From Bradyrhizobium quebecense (GTDB lineage: Bacteria > Pseudomonadota > Alphaproteobacteria > Rhizobiales > Xanthobacteraceae): a stretch of DNA of 64,000 bases. Where the stretch lies: contig NZ_CP088022.1 in the NCBI RefSeq assembly GCF_013373795.3, forward strand, positions 6,634,001 to 6,698,000. Reading direction: 5' to 3'. The notes beneath the pieces are model-generated. The model was given only the letters and a program-made list of their open reading frames with translations, ran no database searches and was not told the origin of the DNA. The position numbers and the translations under genes were made by a program. This document shows positions 63,179 to 64,000 of this stretch, piece after piece. Numbering within the stretch: position 1 is the stretch's first letter; every line of letters starts with the position of its first letter.

Positions 63179-64000
63179 TTACACCAGCAACCCCTTCTGC
63201 TTCGCCAGATCCTTCAGCGAGACCAGCGGCCGGGCGCCGATGTGCTGGATCACTTCGGCGGCGGCGAGCGCGCCGAGGCGGCCGGCGTTCTCATGGCCGA
63301 CATTGCGCACGAGACCAATCAGGAAGCCTGCGGCGAACAGATCGCCGGCACCGGTGGTATCGACGAGCTTGTCGATCGGGGAGGCGGGCGCCGATACGAC
63401 GCCATCACCTGAGATCACGACGCAGCCCTTCGCGCTGCGGGTGACGACGCCGAGTTTTGTATCCTTGCCGAACTGCTTCAGCGCGGTGTCGAAATCCGAG
63501 GTCTGATACAGCGAATGCAGCTCGGACTCGTTGGCGAACACCAGATCCACCGTGCCCTTGCGCATCAGACCGAGGAATTCGTCGCGGTAGCGATCGACGC
63601 AGAACGAATCCGACAGCGTCAGCGCGACCTGGCGGCCCGCGCTATGCGCGATCTCAGCCGCCTTCACGAAGGCGTCCTTGGCGTTCTTCGGATCCCAGAG
63701 ATAGCCCTCGAGATAGATGATGCCGGCGGCTGCGATCTGGGCCGGATCGATGTCGTCGGGCGTCAGGTCCTGCGCGGCGCCGAGATAGGTGTTCATGGTG
63801 CGCTCGCCATCCGGCGTCACCAGGATGTAGGAGCAGCCGGTGGCCGCGCCGGTCTTGGCCGGCGCGGTGTCGAAGGTGACGCCGGCCGCGCGGATGTCGT
63901 GAACGTAAAGCTTGCCGATCTGGTCGTCCTTGACCTTGCCGACATAGGCGGCGCGGGCGCCGAGATTGCCGACGCCGACGATGGTGTTGGCGGCCGAGCC
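63179..64000 (-). CDS. PfkB-family carbohydrate/adenosine kinase, 5' end outside the window
   Basis: 274 codons, including the stop, are visible and the frame is open to the window edge, so the N-terminus is missing. The PfkB signature 1 region (GSAANTIVGVGNLGARAAYVGKVKDDQIG) begins near the edge, and signature 2 with catalytic Asp is VDTTGAGDLFAAGFLIGL. GGINGN-type start sequence is not visible. It would phosphorylate adenosine or a sugar; the ADP-ribose/adenosine-kinase branch is most likely because of the YLEGYLWD block. No partner seen. Confidence 0.9.
   Translation of the reverse strand, partial: GSAANTIVGVGNLGARAAYVGKVKDDQIGKLYVHDIRAAGVTFDTAPAKTGAATGCSYILVTPDGERTMNTYLGAAQDLTPDDIDPAQIAAAGIIYLEGYLWDPKNAKDAFVKAAEIAHSAGRQVALTLSDSFCVDRYRDEFLGLMRKGTVDLVFANESELHSLYQTSDFDTALKQFGKDTKLGVVTRSAKGCVVISGDGVVSAPASPIDKLVDTTGAGDLFAAGFLIGLVRNVGHENAGRLGALAAAEVIQHIGARPLVSLKDLAKQKGLLV

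Overview
The window looks like chromosome from a Bradyrhizobium-type alphaproteobacterium. The support is high GC throughout, the gene order rpsT - dnaA - dnaN - recF - gyrB, a DUF3551 protein, many single-gene catabolic neighbourhoods, and at least a dozen copies of several palindromic intergenic repeat families (CGTCATTGCGAG..., CGTCATTCCGGGG..., CCGTCATCCTGAGG..., CTCTCCCGCTTGCGGG..., TAGAGCGTTTTCG...). The species assignment is inference. I saw no tRNA, rRNA, CRISPR array, prophage or secretion cluster.

Layout. 1-3.6 kb: LuxR regulator, dienelactone-hydrolase-like enzyme, GST, DUF1697. 3.6-4.75 kb: a complete IS110-family element. 4.9-14.3 kb: threonine ammonia-lyase, two small proteins not previously called (zinc ribbon, single-pass membrane), B12-type radical SAM protein, a three-gene membrane protein/regulator/UppS unit with two copies of one palindromic operator, DUF1428, DUF899, an ArsR-AHSA1 pair, DUF3551, and a Bug-type solute binding protein. 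14.5-19.3 kb: VOC protein, acyl-CoA ligase, cytochrome P450, HD-GYP protein. 19.6-26.7 kb: two-subunit Mo-hydroxylase, hydrolases, OPX lipoprotein, MsrA. 27.1-37.1 kb: replication core (rpsT, long AT-richer leader, dnaA, dnaN, a GIY-YIG nuclease, recF, gyrB) and a MurA homologue with Asp in place of the catalytic Cys. 37.3-42.0 kb: MATE exporter, DsbA-fold isomerase, FUSC protein, MmgE/PrpD. 42.1-43.5 kb: a complete IS1111-type element. 43.9-64 kb: DUF1330, two serine hydrolases, AraC and GntR regulators, pirin, PurC, a zinc alcohol dehydrogenase, enoyl-CoA hydratase, MetX-like protein, FAD oxidoreductase, orphan amino-acid binding protein, small c-type cytochrome, CBS-BON remnant, succinate-semialdehyde dehydrogenase, acyl-CoA synthetase and the 3' part of an adenosine-kinase-like gene.

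The most interesting signal is in the two insertion sequences. Both belong to the DEDD (IS110/IS1111) transposases, whose target choice is directed by an element-encoded bridge/seek RNA. Both sit inside palindromic repeats that can be reconstructed across the insertion. In the IS110 element the 177 nt upstream of the transposase fold by eye into a two-lobe RNA. One internal loop carries TCATCC and ACCTCAG, matching the left and right target halves. The second carries ACAGTCGC, matching the element's own right end. Each match stops at or spans a CT core. In the IS1111 element the guide-like matches (10 nt to the target, 8 nt to the element junction) lie downstream of the transposase, as expected for that subgroup. 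A third palindromic repeat is split by a stand-alone GIY-YIG nuclease gene between dnaN and recF, suggesting these repeats are landing or parking sites for mobile genes.
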